DNA of 41,112 nucleotides from CBFIDE01 sp965661265 (GTDB lineage: Bacteria > Bacteroidota > Bacteroidia > Flavobacteriales > Schleiferiaceae), in NCBI GenBank assembly GCA_965661265.1, contig CBFIDE010000016.1, positions 1 through 41,112 on the forward strand, given 5' to 3'. Positions 18,826 to 26,429 of this stretch are shown here, one piece after another. Both the position numbers and the translations under genes were made by a program. The notes beneath the pieces were generated by a model that made no database searches, had not been told where the DNA came from, and saw nothing but the letters and a program-made list of their open reading frames with translations. Every line of letters starts with the position of its first letter. The stretch's first letter is position 1.

Positions 18826-18853
18826 AAAAAAAGCCGCTAATTAGCGGCTTTTT
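18826..18853. terminator. Bidirectional Rho-independent terminator
   Basis: A perfect palindrome (AAAAAGCCGCTAA followed by TTAGCGGCTTTTT) lies between the convergent OmpA-family gene and rplS. A-rich and T-rich flanks on both sides let it work in both directions. Confidence 0.88.
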
Positions 18854-18872
18854 AATTATTTGTAAGCAAAAA

Positions 18873-19220
18873 TTACATTCTTCTTTCTTTGATTCTAGCA
18901 GCTTTACCTGTTCTTTCTCTTTGATAGAAGATACGTGATCTACGCACTTTACCTTTCTTATTAATTTCAATCTTATCAATTGTAGGAAGGTTTAGAGGGA
19001 ATATACGCTCTACACCAATGTTTCCAGACATTTTACGAATAGTAAATGTTTCTGTACTTCCAGAACCACGACGTTGAAGAACAACACCACGGAAGAACTG
19101 AATACGTTCTTTAACTCCTTCAATAATTTTGTAATAAACTGTAATCGTATCTCCTGCAGCAAAATCAGGAAATTCATTCTTTCCAACGTACTTCTCCTGT
19201 ACGTAATTAACTAAATCCAT
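18873..19220 (-). CDS. rplS: 50S ribosomal protein L19
   Basis: Ribosomal protein at the 30S-50S interface, 115 residues, the normal length. Recognisable segments are FPDFAAGDTITVYYKI, RIQFFRGVVLQRRGSGS, TFTIRKMSGNIGVERIFPL and KVRRSRIFYQRERTGKAARI. It lies 134 bases downstream of trmD on the same strand, the common trmD-rplS order. The intervening segment can fold and may be an autoregulatory leader. Confidence 0.98.
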   Translation of the reverse strand: MDLVNYVQEKYVGKNEFPDFAAGDTITVYYKIIEGVKERIQFFRGVVLQRRGSGSTETFTIRKMSGNIGVERIFPLNLPTIDKIEINKKGKVRRSRIFYQRERTGKAARIKERRM

Positions 19221-19240
19221 GCTAATTCTTATTATAATTT

Positions 19241-19284
19241 CTGAAAGTCAACATTCACAATTTTTGTCAGAGGTTGAAAATCAG
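19241..19284 (-). promoter_or_regulatory. Possible structured leader of rplS (L19 leader candidate)
   Basis: On the minus strand the stretch just before rplS can form nested pairings: CTGA with TCAG at the base, TCAAC with GTTGA in the middle across a small internal loop, and ACAA with TTGT at the tip. It ends about 20 bases before the start codon. Ribosomal-protein leaders are known for L19 in some bacteria, including a Flavobacteria type, but I have not been able to match the published consensus. Confidence 0.3.
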
Positions 19285-19354
19285 CGATTTATACCGGTAT
19301 TAACTACCTGAATAAATGCTCGGCAATATTACATAATTAATTTTAATATCTAAA

Positions 19355-20032
19355 TCATTTATCTAACAAATCAGGTCTTCTTTCTTCGGTTCTTTTTAGA
19401 GCCTCTTCATGACGCCATTCCTCAATTTTAGGAAAATTTCCTGTTAAAAGAATATCAGGCACTTTCCATCCATTATAATCTGATGGTCTTGTATATACAG
19501 GTGGCGCCAATAAATCATCTTGGAACGAATCTGTTAGCGCAGAGGTTTCATCATTTAACACCCCAGGAAGCAATCTTATTATAGCATCAGAAACTACAGC
19601 AGCTGCAAGTTCTCCACCGCTTAATACATAATCACCTATACTTATTTCTCTAGTAATTATATGATCTCTTAACCTTTGGTCGATACCTTTGTAGTGACCA
19701 CATAACATCATGATATTCTTCTTTAGAGATAGCTCATTAGCTACGGATTGCTCAAATCTTTGGCCATCAGGAGTCATATAGATGATTTCATCATAATCTC
19801 TTTTTGACTTAAGGCCTTTAATACAATTTAATATGGGCTCAATCATCATTACCATTCCTGCGCCACCTCCAAATTGATAATCATCGATTTGTCTGTGTTT
19901 TCCAAGTCCAAAATCTTTTAGATTGTGAAAATGAACTTCAACCAATCCTTTTTTTATGGCTCTTTGGAGTATCGAGTCTGAAAATGGGCTTTCAAGTAAC
20001 TGAGGTAATGCCGTAATTATGTCTATTCTCAT
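19355..20032 (-). CDS. trmD: tRNA (guanine(37)-N1)-methyltransferase
   Basis: Methylates G37 next to the anticodon in tRNAs reading CNN and some other codons, using S-adenosylmethionine; this prevents +1 frameshifting. It has 225 residues and the trefoil-knot SPOUT signatures: FGGGAGMVMMIEP, LCGHYKGIDQR, the SAM loop IGDYVLSGGELAAAVVSDAIIRL and a C-terminal SDYNGWKVPDILL...EEWR segment. A TACTTTTG promoter box ends four bases before its ATG, suggesting a very short or absent leader. Confidence 0.97.
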   Translation of the reverse strand: MRIDIITALPQLLESPFSDSILQRAIKKGLVEVHFHNLKDFGLGKHRQIDDYQFGGGAGMVMMIEPILNCIKGLKSKRDYDEIIYMTPDGQRFEQSVANELSLKKNIMMLCGHYKGIDQRLRDHIITREISIGDYVLSGGELAAAVVSDAIIRLLPGVLNDETSALTDSFQDDLLAPPVYTRPSDYNGWKVPDILLTGNFPKIEEWRHEEALKRTEERRPDLLDK

Positions 20033-20036
20033 GCTG

Positions 20037-20044
20037 CAAAAGTA
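20037..20044 (-). promoter_or_regulatory. Promoter -7 box of trmD
   Basis: The minus strand reads TACTTTTG, an exact match to the Bacteroidota -7 consensus TAnnTTTG, with CAGC between it and the trmD ATG. No good -33 TTG is found at the usual spacing; the nearest lies only 13 bases upstream. Confidence 0.5.
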
Positions 20045-20117
20045 AATATAAACTCATCAAAATAATTCTATTAAATTATTTACTTAATTGGTGTGTAAGC
20101 TCAAAAGGGATTCCAGT

Positions 20118-20270
20118 ATGAAGTCACTTTTAATTATGCTTTTTGCCCTTTCGGGATTTTTAATAGTGAACGCGCGCCAAAAAGTTAAATGAGTAGGTGA
20201 GGAGACTGCCCAAAGTTTTGCAACAAATATCTTATTGATTATTGCGAATGATTTAGGGATAGCGTTTTAA
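20118..20270 (+). pseudogene. Relic of the 5' end of a secreted sulfatase gene
   Basis: The 336-base stretch 20033-20368 holds no intact gene but contains one suggestive frame. From ATG 20118 it reads a plausible signal peptide (MKSLLIMLFALSGFLIVNA), hits TGA at codon 25, then continues in the same frame to ATNILLIIANDLGIAF at codons 35-50 before TAA at 20268. The second part closely resembles the first strand and metal-binding motif of sulfatases (PNILLIIADDLG), with N44 where the first Asp is expected. Signal peptide and motif lie in one frame at the normal spacing for such enzymes. The rest of a sulfatase is absent, so this would be a decayed 5' remnant. The call rests on about 12 residues. 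Confidence 0.45.
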
Positions 20271-20368
20271 GCGGATATTCAGAAGGATTGTAGAAGGCTA
20301 AAACTAATTTGAATGCATTTAAATGCACTTAGCAAACTAAAAAAATTAAACCTTATCAGAAATTAATT

Positions 20369-21880
20369 CTATCTAATAACACTAAATGAGATGCCTTTTT
20401 CAACTCCTACAATTAAGAAGTAATTTCCAGCATTTAGTTTAGAAATAGAAATTGTGTTTTCAATTTTCTCTACTGCTCCTTCATAAACAATAGTACCTGC
20501 GCAGTTTATTATTTTAAGGCTCTGGCCGATAAGGCTTGTGTTTGCTTTAAAATTTAATTCTTCATTAGCCGGGTTGGGATATAGCTCTATTGCAGTAGAA
20601 TACTCACTTATGCCAATGTTCGGGTTTACGCTTAAAAGAGCAGTAGAAGACGTATCCATACAGCTTCCGGATACCATATAGCATCTATATTCTGATCCAC
20701 TAAAGGATAAAGGAGTGTTATTCAAGATAAGAGTATCTGTATTCACACCTGAATATATTGTGCCGTTGCTCAGGTCAACAAAACCATTTGAAGAATTTAC
20801 TTGCCATTGCACACTAGCATTTGAATCACTGACTACAACTCCAAATTTAGTTTGAGCATTTTCTATACCGGTTTGATCAACGGGATCAGAACTAATTACT
20901 CCACATACAGTTAAGCTAGCCCCTCCACTGGTCACACTGCAAATAGTACTGTCAGAAATCACACATCTATAAAGAACTCCATCTAAAGATTGAGTCACAT
21001 TTGTTATTTTGAGAGTGTCGCTAGTAGCACCTTGATATAAGGCGCTATTAGAAATATCTTGGAAGCTTCCACTGCTATTATTCTGCCATTGAAAGTCCAT
21101 TCCCGGATTAGTGGCTTCTGAACTGAATTCTGCATTTAATCCTACGGAAGTGCGGGCATTTGACGGATTTCTGGCTACTGCAGCATTGCAATCATTGAAT
21201 AATCCATCAATTTCATTTTGGCTTAAAACTCTACTCCAAATTCCAATATCATCAATTTTACCATCGTAGTAATTTCCACCATGCGATCTACCAACTCTAA
21301 AAGGTAGAGCAACTTTAGCAGCTCCAGTATTGGAATATGTAGCCGAACTCGCAAAAACACCATTTTTATATATCCTAAGTGTTCCGTTTGCGTAAGTTCC
21401 TACTATATGTTCCCACTGATTTACACCATAAGTTGAATTAGCCCAAGTCCAAGCTGATCCTTGCTTATTAATTCCATAGTTCAGTTGACCAGAGGTTCCA
21501 GATTGAAAAATCCAAATAAAATTTCCACTAGCTCCTGAGGACTGCATTAATGCAATACCATACTCTGAAATAGTCTTATACGTCCAAAAGGAAACTGAGA
21601 ATGAATCGGTTTGACCGAAAGAAAAGCTAGGAGAATTGACAATTAAATAATCATCAACGCCGTCAAAATCATAAGCAGCGTTTAGATTTCCTTGTCTATC
21701 TGTAGTTAAACTGGCTCCATTATTTATGAAGTTGTTAGTATTACTACTTAAGTCATTTCCATTGCCATTAAAACTCCACCATGCCTCAAGGTCTGTAGTT
21801 GGAACATTAAAAGGTACTTGAGCTCGTACCGCGAAAGAAGCTGTTAGAATTACGCTTAGAATTAGGCTGGCTATTTTCAT
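20369..21880 (-). CDS. T9SS-exported protein with LamG-like and Ig-like domains
   Basis: A 503-residue cell-surface or secreted protein. A signal peptide (residues 1-20, ending VRAQ) is followed by a LamG/concanavalin-A-like domain (about 30-225; AWWSFNGNGNDLS, YDFDGVDDYL, GKIDDIGIWSRVLSQNEI). Two Ig-like repeats follow (about 235-325 and 330-415), each with an FQWQ/VQWQ strand and a YRC strand. A C-terminal type A T9SS sorting domain ends it (about 425-503; IELYPNPANEELNF and LNAGNYFLIVGVEKG). The LamG domain suggests carbohydrate or protein binding, but the ligand cannot be read. No catalytic domain is present. It stands alone, with no partner genes in an operon. Confidence 0.9.
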   Translation of the reverse strand: MKIASLILSVILTASFAVRAQVPFNVPTTDLEAWWSFNGNGNDLSSNTNNFINNGASLTTDRQGNLNAAYDFDGVDDYLIVNSPSFSFGQTDSFSVSFWTYKTISEYGIALMQSSGASGNFIWIFQSGTSGQLNYGINKQGSAWTWANSTYGVNQWEHIVGTYANGTLRIYKNGVFASSATYSNTGAAKVALPFRVGRSHGGNYYDGKIDDIGIWSRVLSQNEIDGLFNDCNAAVARNPSNARTSVGLNAEFSSEATNPGMDFQWQNNSSGSFQDISNSALYQGATSDTLKITNVTQSLDGVLYRCVISDSTICSVTSGGASLTVCGVISSDPVDQTGIENAQTKFGVVVSDSNASVQWQVNSSNGFVDLSNGTIYSGVNTDTLILNNTPLSFSGSEYRCYMVSGSCMDTSSTALLSVNPNIGISEYSTAIELYPNPANEELNFKANTSLIGQSLKIINCAGTIVYEGAVEKIENTISISKLNAGNYFLIVGVEKGISFSVIR

Positions 21881-22054
21881 TGAGTTGATATTATTCCTTA
21901 AGCTTTCAAATTAAGGATTATTTAGCTTCTAAAATAATAATGTTCAACATTCATTCTTGGGATTCTAATCACATTTATGAATAGATCTTAGGAAATATTT
22001 TATTCTATTAGGTTTATAGTGAGGGAGGTAGGTAATTATCGTTATTATATAAGC

Positions 22055-22087
22055 AAAAAAAAACCTGTCGATTAAGACAGGTTTTCT
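22055..22087 (-). terminator. Rho-independent terminator after the cold-shock gene
   Basis: A stem of AAACCTGTC and GACAGGTTT with a six-base loop is flanked by A and T runs. On the minus strand it is followed by about nine T residues, matching the end of the cold-shock gene 27 bases away. The flanking A/T runs would also let it act on the plus strand. Confidence 0.85.
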
Positions 22088-22113
22088 AAAAAAATATTTC
22101 TTAAAATATTTAA

Positions 22114-22305
22114 TTATGCAATTTTAACTTTAACTGCATTAAGGCCTTTTTGACCTTCTTGAACGTCATAACTAACTTTATCACCTTCTCTTACTTCGTC
22201 GATAAGTCCATTGATATGAACAAATACATCTTTACTTCCATCTTCTGGAGTGATAAATCCGTAACCTTTTGATTCGTTGAAAAACTTTACTGTACCAGTA
22301 CTCAT
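22114..22305 (-). CDS. Cold-shock domain protein (CspA family)
   Basis: A 63-residue nucleic-acid chaperone that binds single-stranded RNA or DNA. The whole protein is one cold-shock domain, with RNP1 (KGYGFI) and RNP2 (VFVHI) intact. The frame is open upstream to another ATG at 22341, which would add 12 residues (MNTLQAQFNIYT). The family normally starts at MSTGTVKFFN, so the ATG at 22305 is used. A stand-alone gene with its own terminator. Long leaders are common for this family and the large upstream gap would allow one. Confidence 0.95.
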   Translation of the reverse strand: MSTGTVKFFNESKGYGFITPEDGSKDVFVHINGLIDEVREGDKVSYDVQEGQKGLNAVKVKIA

Positions 22306-22752
22306 TGTATAAATATTAAATTGAGCCTGCAAGGTATTCATAAATTTGATTCAATAAGTGTATAAAGCTCTTTAATTCAGATATTTATTAATTTTTCATG
22401 CTAGCCTGAGACAGTACAATTCAAAATCCCTGCAGAATTAATGTCCGTTCTATTCTTTATTGAGGATCTGTATTCTTCTGAAAGCATTTATAGGTCTATG
22501 AAAGAAAAGTTGTCTAAGGATTCTTGCTTGGTTTAGAATAGGCTTAGTTGAATAATTTAGTTTAGATTAAATTAAGGAATATTTAACAAATATTTTTTCT
22601 CTAAAACCTTTAATCTTAGTCCATTCAGTTAAAACAATACATGAAATTCAATATTTAAAGCTCTTGTTTTTCTTGTTATTAAAATTTGCCGACCAAAAAA
22701 AGGAAGAAATAAAAGAGTCATGCTAAGAATGTGATCTCTTAAAATTAATCTT
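22306..22752. other. Gene-free stretch, leader and promoter space of the cold-shock gene
   Basis: I see no convincing gene, RNA or repeat in these 447 bases. The side next to 22305 should hold the promoter and leader of the cold-shock gene. A short plus-strand frame at 22441-22536 (31 codons from ATG) has reasonable codons, but nothing else supports it. Confidence 0.5.
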
Positions 22753-23103
22753 TTACGCTAAAGATTTGGTGTTTTTAATAATCATAAGAATTGAAACACT
22801 AATTATTGATAAAAATAGAAGAAGGCCAGTAATTATCATTTCCCATGCATCTTGATTAAAAGTTGGAAATTCTAGTAATTCGGAGCCAAGGGCCAAAAGC
22901 ATAAATAAGCTTCCAAAAATAAGGAAGGCCGGCAGGATAATTCCTAGGACTTTAATTTTGAAAAGCATTTGAACTAGGAGGAGGGTGCAAAGAACTATTG
23001 CAAGCGGATTTAATAGTATTGATGTTGAGAACCAATAGAAAACAATGGCTCCTAGGATTATTGTCTCTGGAATGTTATTCCGGATATACTGTTTGAGATT
23101 CAT
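22753..23103 (-). CDS. Small integral membrane protein, unknown
   Basis: 116 residues, mostly hydrophobic, with three or four predicted helices (about 14-31, 33-47, 52-72 and 88-108). It has a basic N-terminus (MNLKQYIRNN) and a basic C-terminus (KNTKSLA). No motif points to a function. It lies 72 bases downstream of another small membrane protein gene on the same strand, so the two may be co-transcribed. Confidence 0.7.
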   Translation of the reverse strand: MNLKQYIRNNIPETIILGAIVFYWFSTSILLNPLAIVLCTLLLVQMLFKIKVLGIILPAFLIFGSLFMLLALGSELLEFPTFNQDAWEMIITGLLLFLSIISVSILMIIKNTKSLA

Positions 23104-23175
23104 ACTACTTTTTTATTATTTCATGTAAAACGGAAATAGATAGAGTATGATGTTCGATGGAAATCTTGAATAATC

Positions 23176-23589
23176 TTATTTTTTCAGACTAACCAATTTT
23201 GCAGCCATTAATGACATAGGGATATAAGCGAAAACTAAATCAACAATATTAAACCATACAGGAGCAGGAAGCATATAGACGTTTACAGCTCCAAGAATTA
23301 AAAAAACAAATCCAATAACCAAACTGAACATAAATTTTTTCTCTTTCACAATTAGAGAGGCGGTAAGAGCTCCACTAAAAGTACCCATTGCGTGCGCTAC
23401 AAAGGGCATAATAAAGTGCCTAGGTTCAAAGAGACTCATTGATTCAATCAAAGCTTCCATACTCGTTAAATCAGAACCTTCTGGGGGAGGAATAATATTT
23501 CCGCTGATTTGAATTAAGAACATATTGATCAAGTTGCCCAATAGGAAGCCTACTAGAAGTGCTATGATGTTTCTTGCTTTTAATTTCAT
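23176..23589 (-). CDS. Small integral membrane protein, unknown
   Basis: 137 residues with about four predicted helices (about 7-30, 60-83, 87-107 and 110-132). A longer polar loop lies between helices 1 and 2 (PPPEGSDLTSMEALIESM). The FVAHAMGTFSGALTA segment is glycine/alanine-rich, as in small packed helices. I know similar unnamed membrane proteins in Bacteroidota but no function. The upstream gap 23590-23838 contains only a terminator belonging to the opposite neighbour. Confidence 0.72.
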   Translation of the reverse strand: MKLKARNIIALLVGFLLGNLINMFLIQISGNIIPPPEGSDLTSMEALIESMSLFEPRHFIMPFVAHAMGTFSGALTASLIVKEKKFMFSLVIGFVFLILGAVNVYMLPAPVWFNIVDLVFAYIPMSLMAAKLVSLKK

Positions 23590-23798
23590 TGTTTGTTGAT
23601 TTAAATCAAATATAGAATAAATAGAAGAACTGTTAATCTTGCCTTAATGAGTAATCGGAAGAAAGAAATACTAGATTCTAATTCTAATTAAAGCTTTTTA
23701 GACCTGGGAGCAATGTCTATTTTAGAAGAAAGAATTCAGAAGGTCTTTCACATCTTTTAGATGATTTTAGAATTCCGTAATGCTTTGTTTGTTTGGTT

Positions 23799-23829
23799 AA
23801 AAAGGAGCGCCCTAATAGCGCTCCTTTTT
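23799..23829 (-). terminator. Rho-independent terminator after the DUF3857-type relic
   Basis: A perfect 12-bp stem (AAAAAGGAGCGC with GCGCTCCTTTTT) encloses the loop CCTAATA. It lies ten bases beyond the stop of the minus-strand frame at 23839. A strong terminator behind a truncated gene suggests that a complete gene once stood here. Confidence 0.82.
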
Positions 23830-23838
23830 TTATGCCAT

Positions 23839-24153
23839 TTATTTTATCGCTAGAATTAAATCATCTGCTTTAACAATGGAGTTCATTTGTGCTTTGATTT
23901 TTTGAAAATCTTCCACCGCAACAATGTCTTTTTTGAATATGAGAGTCCTCGTAACCTCAACCTTAGAAGAAGAGATTCTTTTCAGTTTAAGCTTATAGCT
24001 TATGAACTCAGAATTTGAAGACACATTTCTAGGAACATCAAACCTCCTTCCTTTGGGAGCTGTGACAACAAGAGTCTCCTCATAGATTTCAGCATCAAAG
24101 CAAGACCAAAGCTCTAAAGGAGTTTTTCTTTCCTTTTCAGCTAGAAATCCCAA
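23839..24153 (-). pseudogene. C-terminal fragment of a DUF3857/DUF3858-type protein
   Basis: The 104-codon frame begins at a TTG and has no ATG; it is open upstream to a stop at 24232-24234. The sequence resembles the last domain of Bacteroidota DUF3857 plus transglutaminase-like proteins: EKERKTPLEL, a YEETLVVTAPKGRRFDVP strand pair, the ISYKLKLKR...VEVTRTLIFKK repeat and the VEDFQKIKAQMNSIVKADD helix. Those proteins are usually 600 residues or more with a signal peptide; here everything before the last domain is missing. The simplest reading is a 5'-deleted remnant that kept its terminator. A short functional protein cannot be excluded, because the remaining frame has no stops. Confidence 0.6.
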
Positions 24154-24259
24154 GCTGTTCTGTAATCTTCTTGGGCGGAAATAAATTGGGTAAGTAGCAT
24201 TATGACTATCAATAAATAGCTTTTCATAGATTTAGATTAGGATTTAAGAAGGCACTATA

Positions 24260-24273
24260 ATTGACCGGTCGGT
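24260..24273. promoter_or_regulatory. Palindromic site resembling a TetR-family operator
   Basis: ATTGACCGGTCGGT contains the perfect palindrome GACCGGTC and matches the TetR-type operator pattern ACCGACCGGTCGGT except for two bases in the left arm. No TetR gene is in the window, and the site sits about 145 bases before htpG. It may be a leftover operator of the lost neighbour gene. Confidence 0.25.
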
Positions 24274-24327
24274 AAGATTAAAGAATTACGCAGAAAAATT
24301 CTAATTATTTATTTCGTGTTCATCTGT

Positions 24328-24389
24328 CTGCCAGTTTTTACTCATTACTTGTCAAACTGTCAGAAAGCTTGTGTGGCATATCTTTTGGA
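24328..24389 (+). promoter_or_regulatory. Putative htpG promoter: sigma-54-like box with upstream CTGYCAG repeats
   Basis: TGGCATATCTTTTGGA at 24374-24389 fits the sigma-54 pattern TGGCAY-R-N4-TTG, but GG replaces the usual GC at -12. Upstream are CTGCCAG (24328-24334), TTGTCAA (24349-24355) and CTGTCAG (24357-24363), which look like repeated activator sites. It ends 27 bases before the htpG ATG. Confidence 0.4.
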
Positions 24390-24416
24390 AGATTCAAGAA
24401 AATTAAAAATTGAAAT

Positions 24417-26300
24417 ATGTCAACAGGCAAAATTAATGTTACCGCGGATAATATATTTCCGATCATAAAGAAATTCCTTTATTCCGATCACGAAATTTTT
24501 CTAAGAGAACTTATCTCAAACGCTGTAGATGCTTCATTAAAGTTACAGACCTTAAGCAGAATTGGAGAGTCTAATGCGGAGTTAGGAGATTTGACAATCA
24601 AAATAGCAATTGATAAAGAAGCAAAGACTTTATCAATAACTGACAGAGGTGTAGGTATGTCAGCTGATGAGATTGAGAAATACATTAATCAAGTAGCTTT
24701 TAGTGGGGCGGAGGAATTTGTTCAAAAGTACCAAGATAAAACAGATGGTGCAGCCATCATTGGTCATTTTGGACTTGGCTTCTATTCAGCCTTTATGGTT
24801 TCTAAAAAAGTTGAAATTTTCTCTTTATCACACAAGGAAGGGACTACTGCAACTCACTGGTCCTGTGAAGGAGATCCTGAATTTGAACTTGCAGAAGGTC
24901 AAAAAGAAGACAGAGGTACACAAATTGTACTTCATATAAATGATGACTCTCTTGAGTTTTTGGAGGAGAGTAGAATCAAAGAACTACTTTCTAAGTATTG
25001 TAAGTTTTTGCCAATTCCAATTCAGTTTGGCACCAAGACAATAACTGAGAAGATTGGTGAAGGTGAAGACGCCAAAGAGGAGTCAAAGGAAGTGGCTGAG
25101 ATTATTAATAATCCAAGCCCGGCATGGACAAAGTCTCCAAGTTCATTAAAAGAAGAGGATTATAAGAGTTTTTATAAGGAGTTATACCCTTATACTTTTG
25201 ATGATCCTTTATTTCATATTCATCTGAATGTTGATTATCCATTTGATCTTACCGGAGTTTTATTCTTTCCTAAGATTAAACCAAATATGGAGATCCAGAG
25301 AAATAAGATTCAGCTTTATCAAAACCAAGTATTTGTAACTGATAATTTAGAAGGTATAGTTCCTGATTTCTTGACCTTATTGCATGGTGTAATTGATTCT
25401 AAAGATATTCCTCTGAATGTATCCCGATCTTATCTTCAAGCGGATGGAGCAGTTAAAAAGATATCTGGCCACATTACTAAGAAAGTAGCGGATAAATTGG
25501 AGGAATTATTTAAGGCGGATCGTAAGGACTTTGAATCTAAGTGGGAGGATATCAAGGTAATTATTGAATACGGAATGTTGAGTGATGAGAAGTTCTTTGA
25601 TAGAGGAGGTAAATTCAGTCTCTATAAGAATGTTAATGATGAGTTCTTTACAATCGATGAATACCTTGAAAAGATTTCAGCAAATCAAATAGATAAGGAT
25701 AAGAAGAAAGTTGTCCTTTATACATCTAATAAAGAGGCGCAACATAGCTACGTGAAAAAGGCTGAATCAAGAGGATATGATGTACTTATTTTAGATAGCC
25801 CAATTGTTGGACATCTAATTCAAAAGCTTGAAATGAGCAATGAGAATGTAACATTTGCTCGTGTTGATAGTGATAGTATTGATAAGCTAATTCAAAAAGA
25901 AGAAAACCTTACTTCAAAACTTACGGAAGATCAAATCACGGAAGTGAAAACTTTTGTAGAATCTCAAGTAGATAAGGTGAAGTTTAATATTCAGACTGAA
26001 AATCTTAGTTCAGATGATGATGCTTTCTCTATTACTGTTCCTGAATTTATGAGAAGAATGAAGGAAATGAGTATGACAGGTGGTGGTATGATGGGAATGG
26101 GTAATATGCCAGAAACATATAACCTAATAGTAAATACAAATCATCCATTAATTGGAAAGATTATAGAAGAGAAAGATGAGGAAATTAAAAAGTCTATGGT
26201 CAACGAAGCCAAGGACTTAGCTATGATAGCTCAAAATCTTCTGCATGGTGAAGCCCTCACTACTTTCATAGAAAGAAACTTTTCTAAATTGATGAATTAA
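24417..26300 (+). CDS. htpG: Molecular chaperone HtpG (Hsp90)
   Basis: Cytosolic ATP-dependent chaperone. 627 residues, standard length. The N-terminal GHKL ATPase is clear: the helix LRELISNAVDAS with the Mg-binding Asn, DRGVGMSADEI, and the lid/glycine loop IGHFGLGFYSAFMV. The middle domain carries FPKIKPNMEIQRNKIQLYQNQVFV and the catalytic-arginine segment NVSRSYLQ. The dimerisation domain completes the protein, with a Met/Gly-rich stretch (SMTGGGMMGMGNMP) near residues 547-560. A monocistronic gene with a strong terminator 3' and a possible sigma-54-like promoter 5'. Confidence 0.98.
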   Translation: MSTGKINVTADNIFPIIKKFLYSDHEIFLRELISNAVDASLKLQTLSRIGESNAELGDLTIKIAIDKEAKTLSITDRGVGMSADEIEKYINQVAFSGAEEFVQKYQDKTDGAAIIGHFGLGFYSAFMVSKKVEIFSLSHKEGTTATHWSCEGDPEFELAEGQKEDRGTQIVLHINDDSLEFLEESRIKELLSKYCKFLPIPIQFGTKTITEKIGEGEDAKEESKEVAEIINNPSPAWTKSPSSLKEEDYKSFYKELYPYTFDDPLFHIHLNVDYPFDLTGVLFFPKIKPNMEIQRNKIQLYQNQVFVTDNLEGIVPDFLTLLHGVIDSKDIPLNVSRSYLQADGAVKKISGHITKKVADKLEELFKADRKDFESKWEDIKVIIEYGMLSDEKFFDRGGKFSLYKNVNDEFFTIDEYLEKISANQIDKDKKKVVLYTSNKEAQHSYVKKAESRGYDVLILDSPIVGHLIQKLEMSNENVTFARVDSDSIDKLIQKEENLTSKLTEDQITEVKTFVESQVDKVKFNIQTENLSSDDDAFSITVPEFMRRMKEMSMTGGGMMGMGNMPETYNLIVNTNHPLIGKIIEEKDEEIKKSMVNEAKDLAMIAQNLLHGEALTTFIERNFSKLMN

Positions 26301-26302
26301 TA

Positions 26303-26329
26303 AAAAAAGCCCCTTCATGGGGCTTTTTT
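26303..26329 (+). terminator. Rho-independent terminator after htpG
   Basis: An 11-bp stem (AAAAAAGCCCC with GGGGCTTTTTT) and a TTCAT loop begin two bases after the htpG stop codon. Confidence 0.9.
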
Positions 26330-26429
26330 ATTGCTAGTTAGTTATTTCTATGATTAACTTAGTCCTTTAGATAATAAGCTGATATCAAAGAATAGAAACT
26401 ATCTTTTAGTTGATGAATAAATAATAAGA

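Noticed and set aside
22441..22536. 31-codon plus-strand frame in the gap upstream of the cold-shock gene
   Set aside because: It starts with ATG and has normal codons, but it has no recognisable domain, membrane helix, promoter or neighbour; a frame of this length is expected by chance.
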